A DNA stretch of 44,847 bases from Verrucomicrobiaceae bacterium UBA2429 (GCA_002343505.1 DDQZ01000018.1:28774-73620); one strand, 5' to 3'; shown: positions 7,908-16,293, counted from the first letter of the stretch. Program-made: numbers and translations. Notes: generated by a model from the sequence alone, not told the origin.

Positions 7908-9119
7908 ATGGCGGACTTTTACCAGCACACCCGCCTCCCCACGCTGCATCACCTGGCCGCGCCGGACCCCTCCACACGCGGGGAGGAGCTGGCCGCGCTC
8001 ACCCGGGACCGCCCCGTGGCCGTGCTGCTGCCCGCGCTCTTCGCCGAGACCCAGCGCCCCGCCCTGCCCGCCATCCTCGGCACCCTCTCCGACGCGGCCT
8101 ACGTCAGCGAGATCGTGCTCAGCATGAATGTCATGACCGCGGAGCAGGCCGCCGATGCCGCGCGCCTGTGCCGGGACTGGGCGGGCGGCAAGCCGCTGCG
8201 CATCCTCTGGAATGACGGCCCCGCCCTCCAGGCCGCGCACCACCGCCTCTCCGAGATGGGCTGCGACGGCGCCTGCGCGGGCAAGGGCGCGAACATCTGG
8301 ATGGGCCTCGCCTATTTGAAGGCCGCCGGCACGGCCCGCATCGTCATCAGCCATGACACGGACATTTTGAATTACTGCCCGTCCCTGCCCGCGCGCCTCT
8401 GCCACCCCGTGGCGCATCCGCGCATGGGCTACCGCTTTGCCAAAGGCTACTACAGCCGTGTGCTGGACCGCCTCTACGGGCGCGTCACCCGCCTGCTCAT
8501 CTTCCCGCTCATCCAGGCGTTCCAGGACGTGCTCGGCCCGCTGCCGCTGCTCCAGCATTTGGAAAGTTTCCGCTACCCTTTGTCGGGCGAGTTCGCCGGA
8601 GACATGGACACCCTCGCCGGCTTCCGCCTGCCGCCCGCCTGGGGGCTGGAGGTGGCCATGCTGGCCGAGGCGCACCGCAGCCTGCCATTGGACGCGCTGT
8701 GCCAGGTGGACCTCGGCATCCACTACGAGCACCGCCACCGCCAGCTCCAGCCGCACGGCCTGGAGCCCGGCCTCGTCACCGCCGCCGCCGATGTGGCGCG
8801 CTGCCTGTCCTGGCAGATCCTGCGGGAAAGCGACGCCGCCGGGCAGCCGCGCCTGCTGCGGGAGGCCGTGGAGCGCTACACCAGCCGCCGCGCCGGCGAG
8901 TGGATGCGCCGCTACGAGCATGTGGCCCTGCTCAACGGGCTGGTCTTCCACCCCGCCGACGAGAGCCAGGCCATCTCCGCCTTCACCACCGCGCTGCACG
9001 AGCTGCTGCGGGATGTGGAGGCGCGCGGCCTGCACGTCCCCGGCATGAGGCCCGCCCCCGCCGAGGCGCTCGACGCCCTGCCGGGGCTCGGCGCGCGGAT
9101 TCTCGAAGCGGCGCTTTGA
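7908..9119 (+). CDS. GT81 glycosyltransferase, glucosyl-3-phosphoglycerate synthase-like
   Basis: 403-residue GT-A fold protein. Hallmarks of the GpgS/mannosyl-3-phosphoglycerate synthase group are visible: a HDTDIL acidic metal site, then YYSRVLDRLYGRVTRLLIFP and PLSGEFAGDM, and PPAWGLEVAMLAE, which correspond to the acceptor-binding segments of GT81 enzymes. Such enzymes attach glucose or mannose to 3-phosphoglycerate, the first step to the compatible solutes glucosylglycerate and mannosylglycerate. No partner phosphatase gene (gpgP) is adjacent. The gene follows pssA by 3 bases, an odd pairing that may instead hint at a glycolipid role. The family call is good; the substrate is uncertain. 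Confidence 0.8.
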   Translation: MADFYQHTRLPTLHHLAAPDPSTRGEELAALTRDRPVAVLLPALFAETQRPALPAILGTLSDAAYVSEIVLSMNVMTAEQAADAARLCRDWAGGKPLRILWNDGPALQAAHHRLSEMGCDGACAGKGANIWMGLAYLKAAGTARIVISHDTDILNYCPSLPARLCHPVAHPRMGYRFAKGYYSRVLDRLYGRVTRLLIFPLIQAFQDVLGPLPLLQHLESFRYPLSGEFAGDMDTLAGFRLPPAWGLEVAMLAEAHRSLPLDALCQVDLGIHYEHRHRQLQPHGLEPGLVTAAADVARCLSWQILRESDAAGQPRLLREAVERYTSRRAGEWMRRYEHVALLNGLVFHPADESQAISAFTTALHELLRDVEARGLHVPGMRPAPAEALDALPGLGARILEAAL

Positions 9120-9130
9120 GACTGCCAGCC

Positions 9131-9595
9131 TCACTCCGCCTTCGCGGGGGCCAGCTTGAGCGGCAGCTCGGCCAGTTCTGTGATGGACAGGGCACCGTCA
9201 TCGTCCTGGTCCAGCTTTTTGAAGATGTCCTCCGTCAGCGCGCCGTATTCCTCACGGCTGATGAGTTGGTCATTGTTTTTGTCGAGGGAGAGGAGCACCA
9301 CCTTGATGACGGCCACGACCACCAGGGCCGCCACCTCGCCGGACTCGGAGGCGATGTCCGCACGCAGCTCATCCACCTCTGAAGGAGCCAGTGAGTCGTC
9401 GCCATTGGCGTCCAGCCGCTCATAGCTGGCCGAGATGCCGCCATGCCACTCGCCAGTGTCGAGCGTGCCGTCCGAGTTCGTGTCGAACTCACGCAGGATC
9501 AACTTTGCGAGAGGCTCGCCTGCCTCAGGCGCGGCCTGGGCACGGAAGCAAAGGGTGGTGGAAACAAGAAGGAGTGCGAGGCAGGCGCGGATCAT
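9131..9595 (-). CDS. Exported EF-hand calcium-binding protein
   Basis: 154-residue protein with a signal peptide (MIRACLALLLVSTTLCFRAQA) and four EF-hand-type loops: DTNSDGTLDTGE, DANGDDSLAPSE, DKNNDQLISREE and DQDDDGALSITE. The first, second and fourth have Asp/Asn at positions 1, 3, 5 and Glu at 12; the third has Glu at 12 too. A hydrophobic helix (VAALVVVAVIKVVLLSL) lies between loops two and three. Likely a periplasmic or secreted calcium sensor or buffer. It converges with the GT81 gene, 11 bases apart, and precedes the sulfatase-YHYH gene's end by 68 bases with no shared strand break, so co-transcription with 9664-12714 is possible. Confidence 0.88.
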   Translation of the reverse strand: MIRACLALLLVSTTLCFRAQAAPEAGEPLAKLILREFDTNSDGTLDTGEWHGGISASYERLDANGDDSLAPSEVDELRADIASESGEVAALVVVAVIKVVLLSLDKNNDQLISREEYGALTEDIFKKLDQDDDGALSITELAELPLKLAPAKAE

Positions 9596-9663
9596 GAGGG
9601 AAATGGGTTAAGGAGATGAAAATGCGGGTTCATCGTGCCCGGGCAAGCCGTTTTCTGCTCGTC

Positions 9664-12600
9664 TCACGGATTGATCGTGAAAGCCCCCGTCATCGTGTAA
9701 GTCGGCCCGCTGAACACCACGACGATCGTCTGCGCCCCGGCCGGCGCGTCCGCCGGGATGGCGAAGGTGGCCTGCGCCGTGGCCTGGCTGGGGCGGGAGA
9801 TGGCCGTGCCGCTGATGCTGCCCGCCAGGGTGATGCTCGCCGGCACCACAGCCGCGGGTGGCAGTGGCGGCGTGGTGGGCAGGGTGATCAAAACCGTGAC
9901 CGTGCCGCCGCGCGCCGCGCTGCCGCCGGGCGCCACCGAGTTCGCCCCGCCGCCGCCGCCGGTCGTGCCGGGGAAGCCGCGGCTGTCATACGCGCCCACC
10001 CCGGTGCGCACCGCGCGGTAAAAGCGCCGCACCCGGCCATTGGCCGTGGCCTGCGTGTCCGTGTGGCTCGCCACATCGCCCGCGGCGGTCACATTCGCCG
10101 CCAGCGTCGTCCAGGTGCCGGGGGCCATGCTCTCGCTGGCCTCCACGCGGTAGGCGCCGCCCTCCACCGCCGTCCAGCCGAGCGTGGCGCTGCCGTTTTG
10201 AAATGACGCGTCGGCATTCATGCCCCCCTGGTAGGGGCCGCCCGCGGCCGCCGTCGTCGTGCTCTCCGTGATCGAGGTCACCGCGCCGCCCGTCGGGCTG
10301 CCGTAATACTGCCGCCCCGTCGTGTAGGGGAAGGCCGGCGCGCCGTCCGCGAGGATCGTGGTGAAGTAGGCCCAGGTGCCGGCGGGGAACTCCGGCGTCA
10401 CGCACCAGCGCGCGTTTTGCTCGTTGAGATCAAAGTCCGCGCCCTGCGTGAAGCCGAGATCGCCCAGGTAATCGTAGTCCTCGATGTAATGCCCCAGGAG
10501 GTAGGCCGGCCCCAGCGCCGGTCCGTATCGGTTTGCCGGGAGTGAGGCGGAGCGGTTCTGCACGCGCGCGGCCCAGGCGGGCAGCGTGGTGCGCCCCGTG
10601 GCGGCGAGATTTGTCGTGCCATTCGCCCCGTCCCTGGGCACAAAGCCGCTGAGCATGCGCCGCACCCCGCTCTGCGGATCGAGCGCGCTGGCGTAACCAT
10701 AAGGCCCGTACACCGGCAGCCCGTCCGCCGCCCAGCCGAGGATGGGCGAGTGCCGCGCGGGCGGCCCGGCGCTCTCGGTGTAGCGGTTCGCCGCCGCGTC
10801 GTAGTCCACATGATCGCCGAGCTGGTGGCGCAGGCCGGCGGGGTGCGCGTGGTAGTGGTAATGCGAGCCGGCCTGGTGGGCCAGCGCGGGGTCGAAGGTC
10901 ACGCCCTCGTTGTGATAGCCGTCGCGGTTCCACACGCCGTCGCCCGTGATGCCGTTGACCGGCGTGGCGTCGGTGGCGTTCGCCGTCGAGTAGGAAAAAG
11001 CGTCCCGCGAGTCAAAGATGGCCACGCCATTGACCATGCGGCCCGTGGCGCCGAGGCCGGTGCTGGTCTTCGTGCCGGGGATCACCGGCGCGCGCGGGAT
11101 GCGGTAGATCAGCGCCTGGTTGGCCGGGTAGTTCGGGAAGAGCTGGGTCTTCGCCTCATTCAAATACCACGGCCCCATGACATGCCCGGCCAGGCCCGTG
11201 GCGCGGAGGTACACCCAGTCCGCCGAGTACTCCACCTGGCTCACGCCCGCGTAGGTCGGCTGGCTTTGCACCCCCTGGCCGCGGCTCCAGGTCGTCACCG
11301 CCGCGCCCGCCGCCTCCGCCGCCGTGGTCGGGTAGATGCGCGCGTAGCGGGCGGAGTCCTCCACCAGCCAGGAGCTCACGCGCGGGTCGGCGGAGCTGTC
11401 CTCCTCCTGGTGGGACGCCAGCGCCAGCCGCAGCCCCATGTAGGCGCTCTGCGCCGCCGGCGTGATGGACGCGCCGAGCAGGTTGCTGCCCTCGTTGGCA
11501 TCCGCCGCCGTGGCGTAAAACTCCTCCCGCCCGTCATTGAAAACGAGCAGCCGGTTCCCCTCCGCGTCCGTCACCCCGCGCCCGGCGGCGCTGTCGGCCA
11601 GGCCCTCGCCGAACTGCTGGCTGAAAGCCGTCCGCGCCGTGGTGGCCGCGCTGTTTTGCAGGATTGGCAGCAGCGAGCGCGAATCCAGCGCCTGCCCCGC
11701 CGGCTGCGTGGCGCCGACGCTGATGCCCGCCAGCTCCAGGATCGTGGCGTAAAGGTCCGCCGCGTGCACCACCTCCGCGCTCACCCGGCCCGGCGCCGCC
11801 ACCGCCGGGCCGGCGATGATCATCGGCACGCGCACCCCGCCGCTGTAGATCGTGCCCTTGGCGTGGCCGCTGGTGTAGGGCGTCTGGATCACATTCTGCG
11901 GCGTGCCATTGTCGCCGAGGAAAATGACATTCGTCTCCGCCAGGCTCACCGCCGCCAGGATGCGCCCCGCCTCCGTGTCCAGCGCCTCGCACATCGCCTC
12001 GTACATGTTCCGGTTCGTCGCCGCCGCGCCGTCATAGCTGTGCAGGTGGTCCGGCGGGAAGGCGAAGGGCGAGTGCGGCGCGTTGAAGGCCGCCCACGCG
12101 AACCACGGCCCCGCGCCCTGCGCGCCGATCCAGGCGATCACGTCATCGGCCGTGTCCGTCGTCGCATAGGTCGTCACCGCGCTCGTCGCGCCATTGGTGA
12201 TCTTCGTGAAGCTGGAGTAGTCCGCCAGCGCGCCGGTGAGAGTGCCGGAGAAATGCGGCCAGCCGCCAATGGTGCGCGGCGTGTCATTGCTCCCCGCGCC
12301 CGCGTTCAGATGCCACTTGCCAAACATCGCCAGCGCGTAGCCCCGCGCCGGATTCGCCGCGAAGGCCTCCGGCAGCGTGAACTCCGAGGCCTGGAGCTGC
12401 GGGCTCGCCGCGCCGGTCAGCGCGTTGCCGATGCCCGTGCGGAACGGGTGGCGCCCGGTCAGGATGCTGGCGCGCGTCGGCGAGCATGTCGGGTGCGCGT
12501 AGGCGCTGGTGAAAAGCACCCCGCTGTTTTTCAAAGCCGACAGGTTCGGCATCGGCGGCGCCGGAGCCCCGGCCGCCGCCGTCAGCGGGAAACTGTCCGC

Positions 12601-12714
12601 CCCCAGGTCATCGGCGATGATGAGCAGCAGGTTCGCCGGCTGAGCGCGCGCGGCGGCGGCGCCGAGCAGGCAGCAAAGCAAAAGGGCGGGGAGGCGGTGG
12701 CAAATGGCATTCAT
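9664..12714 (-). CDS. Secreted sulfatase fused to a YHYH domain
   Basis: 1016-residue exported protein. After a signal peptide, the sulfatase domain (about residues 25-450) has the metal pair Asp35-Asp36 and the formylglycine site Cys77-Ser-Pro-Thr-Arg81, plus a GDNG metal motif, so it is probably an active Cys-type sulfatase needing a formylglycine-generating enzyme. A second region carries His618-Tyr-His-Tyr-His622 followed by GWAADGLPVYGPYGY, the signature of YHYH-domain proteins. The C-terminus has a fibronectin/Ig-like 'GWTAVEGGAYRVEASES' segment, a Gly-rich linker and a final beta-sandwich. Start at 12714 gives the signal peptide. The substrate is likely a sulfated polysaccharide; the YHYH module's role is unknown. 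Confidence 0.88.
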   Translation of the reverse strand: MNAICHRLPALLLCCLLGAAAARAQPANLLLIIADDLGADSFPLTAAAGAPAPPMPNLSALKNSGVLFTSAYAHPTCSPTRASILTGRHPFRTGIGNALTGAASPQLQASEFTLPEAFAANPARGYALAMFGKWHLNAGAGSNDTPRTIGGWPHFSGTLTGALADYSSFTKITNGATSAVTTYATTDTADDVIAWIGAQGAGPWFAWAAFNAPHSPFAFPPDHLHSYDGAAATNRNMYEAMCEALDTEAGRILAAVSLAETNVIFLGDNGTPQNVIQTPYTSGHAKGTIYSGGVRVPMIIAGPAVAAPGRVSAEVVHAADLYATILELAGISVGATQPAGQALDSRSLLPILQNSAATTARTAFSQQFGEGLADSAAGRGVTDAEGNRLLVFNDGREEFYATAADANEGSNLLGASITPAAQSAYMGLRLALASHQEEDSSADPRVSSWLVEDSARYARIYPTTAAEAAGAAVTTWSRGQGVQSQPTYAGVSQVEYSADWVYLRATGLAGHVMGPWYLNEAKTQLFPNYPANQALIYRIPRAPVIPGTKTSTGLGATGRMVNGVAIFDSRDAFSYSTANATDATPVNGITGDGVWNRDGYHNEGVTFDPALAHQAGSHYHYHAHPAGLRHQLGDHVDYDAAANRYTESAGPPARHSPILGWAADGLPVYGPYGYASALDPQSGVRRMLSGFVPRDGANGTTNLAATGRTTLPAWAARVQNRSASLPANRYGPALGPAYLLGHYIEDYDYLGDLGFTQGADFDLNEQNARWCVTPEFPAGTWAYFTTILADGAPAFPYTTGRQYYGSPTGGAVTSITESTTTAAAGGPYQGGMNADASFQNGSATLGWTAVEGGAYRVEASESMAPGTWTTLAANVTAAGDVASHTDTQATANGRVRRFYRAVRTGVGAYDSRGFPGTTGGGGGANSVAPGGSAARGGTVTVLITLPTTPPLPPAAVVPASITLAGSISGTAISRPSQATAQATFAIPADAPAGAQTIVVVFSGPTYTMTGAFTINP

Positions 12715-12835
12715 GGCGGCGGGATGCGCGCCACCACAGCACCGCCCACCTTAACCCCGCGTGAAGACGGCGGAGATTTTTCCACCGCCCGTTTTACACC
12801 AAGCCTCGCCATGATTGGTGAATCTTTACTTGGAG

Positions 12836-12890
12836 TGTTGGAGTCATGGAGTGCTGGAACACAACACTCCAGCACTCCATGTCTCCACAA
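12836..12890. repeat. Imperfect inverted repeat, hairpin-forming
   Basis: Between two minus-strand genes. The arms CATGGAGTGCTGGA (12845-12858) and TCCAGCACTCCATG (12868-12881) are perfectly complementary over 14 bases with a 9-base loop, and pairing continues outward with a few mismatches. There is no T-tract on either side, so it looks like an interspersed repeat more than a terminator. Confidence 0.7.
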
Positions 12891-12942
12891 CGCCTGGCAG
12901 TCCCCAATCCAGATGACGCGCGGTTGATTCCCCCGCCGCCGC

Positions 12943-13662
12943 TCACGGCGACACCGTCGTCGAATAAACCGGCGAGATCTGGCCCGCAGGCTTGTCATCC
13001 TCGACAAAGCACAACTGGTACTCCCGCACCTCCGGCGCGCCCGGCGCCAGCAGCGGGCGCTTGTCCGTGAAGCGTCCGCTCGTGAAGAGGCCCAGCTTTT
13101 CCCAACCGCCTCCGCCCCGCCGTGACATCACCCGCACCATCCTGCCGGACGTCCCCCTCATGCGCCCGCGCACCACCTCAAAGAGCGGGCCGCGCTCCAC
13201 CCGCAGTTGGCACTCCGGCGCCAGCGCCCCGGTTTTGTAGTGGTTGCCCAGCACGCCGAGCCGCGCGCCCATGACCTCGTTGAAGGCCGGGTGGCGCTTG
13301 AGGATCTGCACCAGGTTGAACACCCGCCTCAGCGCCCCCGCGCGCGGCGGCGGCCCGGCGGGCGGCGGCGGCGGCGTCAGCACCGGCAGCGTCAGCGGCC
13401 TGCCCGCCCTCGCGTCACCCAGGAGCAGCGCGCGCTGCACCGCCGTCATCGCCTTGCTCTGGACGCGCAGCTTCGTCATCGCCGGACCCATCACATAGAT
13501 CAGCCAGTCCAGATCCCGCAGCACCTCCTCCACCAGCCCGTGAAAGGAAACCGGCTGCACCGCCTCCAGCCCGGCCAGGCAGCCCGGCAGCTCGCTCTGA
13601 AAATGCCGCAGCCACTGCAATTGCTCCGCCTGGCGGGGAGGGAAGTAGAGTTGATGCTTCAT
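12943..13662 (-). CDS. Verrucomicrobia-type 'MK..YFP' hypothetical protein
   Basis: 239 residues, no assigned function. The opening MKHQLYFPPRQAEQLQWLRH is a pattern I recall from a family of uncharacterised proteins common in Verrucomicrobia; this is memory, not a search result. A helical N-terminal half is followed by a Pro-rich linker (PVLTPPPPPAGPPP) and a C-terminal half that reads like a fibronectin type III-like fold ending in REYQLCFVEDDKPAGQISPV. No signal peptide. I chose the ATG at 13662; the frame stays open to 13926 but that extension is Gly/Ala-rich and unlike the family. Upstream lies the repeat-rich region. Confidence 0.75.
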   Translation of the reverse strand: MKHQLYFPPRQAEQLQWLRHFQSELPGCLAGLEAVQPVSFHGLVEEVLRDLDWLIYVMGPAMTKLRVQSKAMTAVQRALLLGDARAGRPLTLPVLTPPPPPAGPPPRAGALRRVFNLVQILKRHPAFNEVMGARLGVLGNHYKTGALAPECQLRVERGPLFEVVRGRMRGTSGRMVRVMSRRGGGGWEKLGLFTSGRFTDKRPLLAPGAPEVREYQLCFVEDDKPAGQISPVYSTTVSP

Positions 13663-13918
13663 GGTCTGGAAAAAATGTCCCGCGCCCCGCCCGCGCACGC
13701 CGGCGGCCGCCCCGCCTGAGACCGTGCTCCCCTGGCTAGCCCCAGGCAGCGCCCGCCCCAGCCCGGACTCAACGCCCGGACACCCCAGCCCGCCGCGCGC
13801 AAAGGCCGCAGCCAGGCGGAACGCCCAAGCGCCCGCGCCCTGCCCCAGCCACAGACGATCCAAGCCGGTGCAGGACGCTCCCAAGGGTAATCCCTTTGGA
13901 TTCGGGATGTCAATTTCA

Positions 13919-14180
13919 AAGTTCATCAGACATCCGTTTTAAATCATGATACCTTTGATTTGACCTCAAACACATCCCTTTCCATCCAGGATAAATTCAA
14001 TACGACCTCAAACATATCCCTTTTTATCAAGGATGAATTTGAAGTTCACCAACATGGATCCCTTTTACATCGGGGCATTTGTCAAAAGACACATTCGACA
14101 TCCCTCACACAAAGGGATGTTTTCGAAACTGCTCACAAGCAAGACAGAGTCATTCAAAAAACATCCCATTTTGAAAGGGG
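13919..14180. repeat. Degenerate tandem repeats of about 42 bp
   Basis: The clearest units start at 13962 and 14004 (GACCTCAAACAYATCCCTTT, then an ATC-AGGAT-AATT tail), exactly 42 bases apart. Less similar copies begin near 13919 and 14044 and, with spacing changes, near 14091 and 14137. Within the fifth unit CATCCCT and AGGGATG form a 7-base stem. The region is lower in G+C than its neighbours. The function is unknown; it is not a CRISPR array, since there are no unique spacers between conserved repeats. Confidence 0.6.
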
Positions 14181-14238
14181 TTTCACCAAAACCCGCCCCA
14201 CAAGTGCTTGTGCCGCTCACATAGACTCACCGCCGTCA

Positions 14239-14334
14239 TGAATTGTGTTTTCCAGCAGATTCGGAGAGGCCAGCCGATTGCCCTGAATTCTAATCTGCTG
14301 GCCTCCCTGAATCTGTGGGAGAAAACCCAATTCA
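14239..14334. repeat. 96-bp imperfect inverted repeat
   Basis: The left arm (14239-14274, starting TGAATTGTGTTTTCCAGCAG) and the right arm (14297-14334, ending in AAAACCCAATTCA) are complementary over about 36 bases with a few mismatches and bulges, separated by 22 bases. This could be a MITE remnant or a structured repeat. No transposase gene is near. Confidence 0.65.
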
Positions 14335-14483
14335 CAAAAGGTGATGACGTTCAGCATCAATCCGTGGAGCCTTCTCCCGCCCCCTCGGCCCGCATTCCCT
14401 CCCGCGCCAACCCCCTTCCGACCCGCCCGCACCGCCATTCCAGGCCGTCACGCCACCCGCTCAGCCGTTTTCATGCGCTGGGA

Positions 14484-14621
14484 AACCACGAATGGACACA
14501 AATGGACACGAATTTTTGGGGTATCATGTCCGGAGAGCAGCAGCGCCGGGAAATCCGCCTTGGGTGATGCCACCCATCCCTTCTCCGCATTCATTCGTGT
14601 CGATTCGTGTCCATTCGTGGT
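14484..14621. repeat. Inverted pair of 30-base arms built of 10-base units
   Basis: The left arm 14484-14513 begins AACCACGAATGGACACAAAT; the right arm 14592-14621 is its reverse complement with two mismatches. Each arm is itself a near-tandem of a 10-base unit (GGACACRAAT). The 78 bases between the arms carry no gene. Repeats of this wording recur in many environmental genomes as far as I recall; that is memory, not a search. Confidence 0.75.
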
Positions 14622-14640
14622 TCAACTGCAGCGTCACGGC

Positions 14641-14871
14641 TCATGCCTTCCCGCGCTTGAGGGTGATGCCGGCAAGAAACTCGTCATGGTTCAACACCAT
14701 GTCCGGGTGGGTTTCCATCTCCGCAGAGCGCTGCTCCGCTTCCTCCAGCCAGGCTGCATCCGCCTCCGCCTGCCAATCCTGCGGCACACTGGCATACAAC
14801 TGGTCAGCCAGGGCGATCCGCTCCGGCACCGGCAGCGAAAAAAGTGATTGTGTCAAAGAAGCCGCGCTCAT
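14641..14871 (-). CDS. Addiction-module antitoxin-like protein, orphan
   Basis: 76 residues. LFSLPVPERIALADQLYASVP followed by an acidic helix (EADAAWLEEAEQRSAEME) matches the small antitoxin family PF09720 (TIGR02574), usually paired with a downstream RelE/ParE toxin. No toxin frame follows: downstream is the repeat-rich region. It is therefore an orphan antitoxin or the remainder of a decayed pair. Starts at 14871 (MSAAS), 14880 (MLSMSAAS) or 14901 are in frame; 14871 gives the normal family length. It is similar in design to the antitoxin in the fourth integron cassette (28702-28875). Confidence 0.78.
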   Translation of the reverse strand: MSAASLTQSLFSLPVPERIALADQLYASVPQDWQAEADAAWLEEAEQRSAEMETHPDMVLNHDEFLAGITLKRGKA

Positions 14872-14919
14872 GCTCAGCATTATCCACCCCCGCGCGCGCA
14901 AGTCACCGGGAAAAAAGCC

Positions 14920-15846
14920 TCACCCCCACTGCATCCACTCCGAGAGCACCTTCACATCCCGCAGGTGGGCGGCGCGGAATTCCTTGAGGGTGGCGGGGTC
15001 TTTGGCGTCGCCTTTGAGATACTCCAGGTGGAGGGAGATGGGGCCGGCGTATTGGCGCTGGAGCAGGAGCTTGGCGAAGTCGGGGCTGATCTGCCCCTGG
15101 CCGAGCGGGCAGGTCTCGCTCTTGCGGCCCTGCCATTGGAAGTCCTTGAAATACACCGCGCCCCAGTGGCCGGCGGTGAGGGCGGCGTGCAGCGGCCAGG
15201 CCAGGCCGCCCTCGACGGTGGCGTGCAGGATGTCGAAGCAGAAGGCGATCTGCTCGGGGCGGTAGTCGCGGATGATGGAGTACATGTCCCAGACCGTCGC
15301 GCCGAAGTAGTCCTTGCCGGAGTGGTTCTGGAACACGGGCTGGATGCCGAGTTCGTCACTGAGCTGGACGAGGTCCTTGACGAGCGGGCGCACGGCCTGG
15401 AGCTGGTCCCAGATGGGCTGCTTGAGATCGTATTTGTAATAGCTCATGCGGTAGCGCTGGATGCCGAGGGCGGCGGCGGTGCGCAGAACCTTCTCGGTGT
15501 GCTGCTCGGCGCTGACCTGGTTGATGCCGGAGGTCATGAGGGTGATCTCCAGGCCCTGTTTTTTGAGCGCCTCGACGAACTTCGGCAGCTCGTCGGCCAC
15601 GGCCTCGGGCTCGATGTGCCCCTTCGGGCGGATGGGCGCCTCGACGCCGTCCACGCCCATCTCGGCGGCGAGGGAGGCGATGTCGTCATACGAGAGGCCC
15701 TGGAGATGCTTGGTGAAGAAGCAGAGCTTGTTCGGCCTTTTCCCGCCGGCGGCGGCTGTGGCGGGCTGGGCGGCGAGGGCGGCCCCGCCGGCGGCGAGGG
15801 CGGCGGATTTGAGGAAGGCGCGGCGGTCGGTCATGGAGGTGGTCAT
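14920..15846 (-). CDS. Tat-exported sugar phosphate isomerase/epimerase-like TIM barrel protein
   Basis: 308 residues. The N-terminus MTTSMTDRRAFLKSAALAAGG is a twin-arginine signal (RRAFLK), so the folded protein is probably exported. The mature part is an AP-endonuclease-2/xylose-isomerase-like barrel: a 'SLAAEMGVDGVEAPI' strand-helix unit, VFQNHSGKDYFG, CFDILHATVEGG and YFKDFQW, which hold the His, Asp and Glu positions typical of a metal site. Such Tat-exported barrels are common in Verrucomicrobia and Planctomycetes, probably in sugar catabolism; the substrate is unknown. ATGs at 15846 and 15834 both fit; the frame is open to 15888, but that piece precedes the signal peptide. Confidence 0.87.
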   Translation of the reverse strand: MTTSMTDRRAFLKSAALAAGGAALAAQPATAAAGGKRPNKLCFFTKHLQGLSYDDIASLAAEMGVDGVEAPIRPKGHIEPEAVADELPKFVEALKKQGLEITLMTSGINQVSAEQHTEKVLRTAAALGIQRYRMSYYKYDLKQPIWDQLQAVRPLVKDLVQLSDELGIQPVFQNHSGKDYFGATVWDMYSIIRDYRPEQIAFCFDILHATVEGGLAWPLHAALTAGHWGAVYFKDFQWQGRKSETCPLGQGQISPDFAKLLLQRQYAGPISLHLEYLKGDAKDPATLKEFRAAHLRDVKVLSEWMQWG

Positions 15847-16048
15847 GGTGCGGCACAGGGAAAGACGGGCGCGGGCGGGTTCTTGCAACGAAGGCGGGAA
15901 AGCCGCTCGCGCCCCGGCCGCCGGAACATGCCTGGCGGCTCGGCGGAGCCGGGAAGTGCGGCAGCTTTCATCACGGTCAAGAGGTCCGCCCTTGCGGGCC
16001 GCGGAGGCAAGGTCCTCCCCTGGCTGTCCTCGCGCAAGCGCCTGCCCC

Positions 16049-16144
16049 GTAGAGGAAAACGTCAGTTTTCCCCGGCCTTGGAAAAGCTCGCGCCTCCAGC
16101 CCCTTCGACGCTTACCATCCGGGAAGTCTGACGACTTCCTCTAC
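16049..16144. repeat. Double-hairpin interspersed repeat, copy A
   Basis: Bounded by GTAGAGG and CCTCTAC. It contains GGAAAAC-GTCA-GTTTTCC and GGAAGTC-TGAC-GACTTCC, two 7-base stems whose four-base loops are complementary to each other. A second copy lies at 16322-16406. Confidence 0.85.
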
Positions 16145-16152
16145 CATGCCTC
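16145..16152. repeat. 8-bp direct repeat flanking MITE-like element 1 (left)
   Basis: CATGCCTC, identical to 16294-16301 on the other side of the element at 16153-16293, as expected for a target-site duplication. Confidence 0.65.
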
Positions 16153-16293
16153 GGGTGCGTCGCCGGAATGGTGTGCGTAGGACGACTGTGGCTTTAGCCC
16201 GGTCGTCTGGTGGGCGCACGATGCGAAGTGACGCCTCCCAAATGCCGGGCGGGCTGCGCCACACCCGGCCTACATCATTCTGGCGACGCACCC
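16153..16293. mobile_element. MITE-like element 1 (141 bp) with 8-bp target duplication
   Basis: The ends are an 18-base terminal inverted repeat (GGGTGCGTCGCCGGAATG at 16153-16170 against 16276-16293, one mismatch), and 8-base direct repeats CATGCCTC lie immediately outside. The inside carries GTGGCTTTAGCCC and CACACCCGGCCTAC, also found in element 2. No coding capacity. It lies directly after copy A of the double-hairpin repeat. Confidence 0.7.

Larger units (their letters stand above)
13663..14640. other. Gene-poor, repeat-rich region
   Basis: Nearly 1 kb without a convincing gene. It holds degenerate 42-bp repeats (13919-14180), a 96-bp inverted repeat (14239-14334) and a pair of 30-base inverted arms (14484-14621). 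The part from 13930 to 14340 is visibly A/T richer than the surroundings. Two overlapping short open frames (13960-14241 and 14033-14224) run through the degenerate repeats, but their codon pattern follows the repeat and not a protein. Confidence 0.6.

Noticed and set aside
7008..9134. Long minus-strand open frame (708 codons) across pssA and the GT81 gene
   Set aside because: Antisense shadow of two genes with clear family motifs; its translation is low-complexity Gly/Ala/Arg/His with no domain.
10750..12927. Long plus-strand open frame (725 codons) opposite the sulfatase-YHYH gene
   Set aside because: Arg-rich antisense shadow produced by high G+C; the minus strand holds the sulfatase motifs.
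13919..14180. Possible CRISPR array
   Set aside because: The repeats are degenerate, contiguous and without unique spacers; no cas genes are present.
13960..14241. Plus-strand frame of 93 codons with repeated peptide pattern
   Set aside because: The peptide pattern follows the degenerate 42-bp repeats; there is no start signal and another frame overlaps it equally well.
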